Source: Gammaproteobacteria bacterium | GTDB taxonomy: Bacteria > Pseudomonadota > Gammaproteobacteria > BMS3Bbin11 | Direction: 5' to 3' | Length of the DNA stretch: 15,314 bases | Assembly (NCBI GenBank): GCA_030617565.1 | Contig: JAUWVE010000015.1 | Span: forward strand, 1 to 15,314 | Shown here: piece by piece, positions 14,143-15,314 of the stretch | Layout: each line of letters starts with the position of its first letter | How positions within the stretch are numbered: the stretch's first letter is position 1 | Notes under the pieces: model-generated | What the model was told of the DNA's origin: nothing | What the model saw: the letters and a program-made list of their open reading frames with translations, nothing else | The model's database searches: none | Position numbers and translations under genes: made by a program

Positions 14143-14721
14143 ATGTCCTGCCTATTCGTCGCAGGGGTTGATGAGGTTGGTCGCGGTCCTCTGGCTGGGC
14201 CTGTTGTGACAGCGGCAGTTATACTTGATAGCCGACATGTTATAGATGGCCTGGCTGATTCGAAGCGCCTGACTGAAAAAAAACGCCAGCAACTGGACCA
14301 GTTGATCAGGCAGCATGCTGTCAGCTTCTCGATAGGACAGGCTGATGTCGACGAGATTGATCAGCTGAATATTTTGCAGGCCACCATGCTGGCGATGCAG
14401 CGAGCGGTTGCAGGGCTAACAATAAGACCTGACAAGGTGCTGGTGGATGGAAACCGCGTTCCTGCATTTTCCTGTAAAGCAGAGGCTATTGTAGGCGGTG
14501 ATGGCCTGGTCGCCGAGATTTCAGCTGCCTCAATCATTGCCAAGGTTTATCGCGACAGTATGATGAATGACTTGCATCATCAGTATCCACAATACGGTTT
14601 TGACCGCAATAAAGGGTACCCCACTCGCATGCATCGTGAAGCACTACAGAAGTATGGTGTAACGCCAGTTCACCGTCGCAGTTTTGCACCGGTAAAACAA
14701 GCGATTGAACGCCATGCTTAA
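14143..14721 (+). CDS. rnhB: Ribonuclease HII
   Basis: RNase HII cuts RNA in RNA-DNA hybrids, including single ribonucleotides left in DNA. The four acidic catalytic residues are visible: D10 and E11 in GVDEVGRGPLAGPVV, D102 in VLVDGN and D120 in VGGDG. ADSKRLTEKKR and EISAASIIAKVYRD are also conserved, and the HRRSFAPV motif is near the end. At 192 aa it matches the family (E. coli 198). The ATG lies 2 bp after the lpxB stop, with GGGGCGG at 14131-14137 as ribosome site. Its last 8 bp overlap the dnaE start. Confidence 0.97.
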   Translation: MSCLFVAGVDEVGRGPLAGPVVTAAVILDSRHVIDGLADSKRLTEKKRQQLDQLIRQHAVSFSIGQADVDEIDQLNILQATMLAMQRAVAGLTIRPDKVLVDGNRVPAFSCKAEAIVGGDGLVAEISAASIIAKVYRDSMMNDLHHQYPQYGFDRNKGYPTRMHREALQKYGVTPVHRRSFAPVKQAIERHA

Positions 14722-15314
14722 ACACCCCTTTATCCATCTTCATCTGCACTCGGAATATTCCCTGGTAGATAGCATCCTGCGCATCAACAACATTATAGAT
14801 GCCACTGCAGAGCAGCACATGCCTGCTGTAGCGGTGACCGATTTATCCAATGTTTTCTCTGTGGTCAAATTCTATAAAGCCGCCATGGCTGCTGGTATCA
14901 AGCCAGTTCTGGGTTCTGATGTGTGGATTGAACGGCCTGAACAACCGGGCAAGCCTTTCCGCCTGGTTCTGCTGTGCAAGGATGAAAAAGGCTATCGTAA
15001 CCTGACACATTTGCTGTCAGAGGCCTTTCGTCATGGCCAGCACCTGGGTGGACACGCCTGTATTTCAAAACAGGAATTGACTACGCATAGTGATGGCCTG
15101 ATAGCACTGTCTGCCGCCACTCAGGGAGATATAGGAAACGCCTTGCTGCATGGTTCAGGCGAACAGGTGAATCAACTGGTGGATGAATATCTGCAGATAT
15201 TCGGTGACAGTTTTTATCTTGAACTGCAGCGTACCGGAAGGCCTGGCGATGAAGAGCATGTTATCAAGGCCATGGATCTGGCAGCACGCCGTTCTCTGCC
15301 CGTGGTGGCGACAA
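14714..15314 (+). CDS. dnaE: DNA polymerase III alpha subunit, N-terminal part (cut by window end)
   Basis: This is the 5' end of the replicative polymerase gene; the frame stays open for 200 codons to the window edge, so most of the protein is missing. The visible part is the PHP domain, starting MLKHPFIHLHLHSEYSLVD, then AVTDLSNVFSVVKFYKAAM and GIKPVLGSDVWI. The gene was recognised by direct translation of the + strand and by its place after rnhB, as in other gammaproteobacteria. The ATG overlaps the rnhB end by 8 bp and has only a weak upstream site. Most gammaproteobacterial DnaE proteins I recall begin HLRVHS; here the HxH metal motif (H10, H12) is present, although TDLSN lacks the His of the second PHP motif. 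Confidence 0.95.
   Translation, partial: MLKHPFIHLHLHSEYSLVDSILRINNIIDATAEQHMPAVAVTDLSNVFSVVKFYKAAMAAGIKPVLGSDVWIERPEQPGKPFRLVLLCKDEKGYRNLTHLLSEAFRHGQHLGGHACISKQELTTHSDGLIALSAATQGDIGNALLHGSGEQVNQLVDEYLQIFGDSFYLELQRTGRPGDEEHVIKAMDLAARRSLPVVAT

Noticed and set aside
14291..14303. 13-bp palindrome in rnhB
   Set aside because: It lies within a conserved coding gene, and palindromes of this size occur by chance.

Overview
This window is a continuous, single-strand block of housekeeping genes from a Gram-negative bacterium, almost certainly a gammaproteobacterium. The order is rpsB-tsf-pyrH-frr-uppS-cdsA-dxr-rseP-bamA-skp-lpxD-fabZ-lpxA-lpxB-rnhB-dnaE. Lipid A, BAM-complex and periplasmic chaperone genes require an outer membrane. 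dnaE directly after lpxB-rnhB is the gammaproteobacterial arrangement as I know it. Nothing seen here allows a genus to be named. Base composition is moderate and even, with no sign of transferred DNA, IS elements, tRNA genes, CRISPR or integrase.

Layout. Bases 1-194 hold what looks like the rpsB promoter (extended -10 with a GC-rich discriminator at the very edge) and a leader of about 180 nt with strong RNA hairpins. Bases 195-3500 are the translation and nucleotide group: ribosomal protein S2, EF-Ts, UMP kinase and ribosome recycling factor. Bases 3595-6405 make lipid precursors: undecaprenyl-PP synthase, CDP-diglyceride synthase and DXP reductoisomerase. Bases 6444-10678 serve the envelope: the site-2 protease RseP, the outer-membrane assembly protein BamA and the chaperone Skp. 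Bases 10695-14140 are the lipid A acylation and disaccharide genes with fabZ among them. Bases 14143-15314 are RNase HII and the first 200 codons of DNA polymerase III alpha, cut by the window end.

Working together. pyrH supplies UDP for UTP and UDP-sugars. dxr feeds isoprenoid precursors to uppS, whose product is the lipid carrier for cell wall and O-antigen. cdsA starts phospholipid synthesis. lpxA, lpxD and lpxB build lipid A, competing with fabZ for 3-hydroxyacyl-ACP. BamA and Skp deliver outer-membrane proteins, and RseP is the protease of the envelope stress response. Genes are tightly packed, with overlaps at uppS/cdsA, cdsA/dxr and rnhB/dnaE and abutment at fabZ/lpxA, and no clear intrinsic terminator is visible.

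I found no evidence of a new multi-gene system. The points worth a second look are local: a lysine-rich repeat tail on S2, a structured rpsB leader, a possible near-leaderless rseP start, changed acyl-ruler positions in LpxA and LpxD, an extra C-terminal lysine on BamA, and a partly restored metal motif in the DnaE PHP domain.
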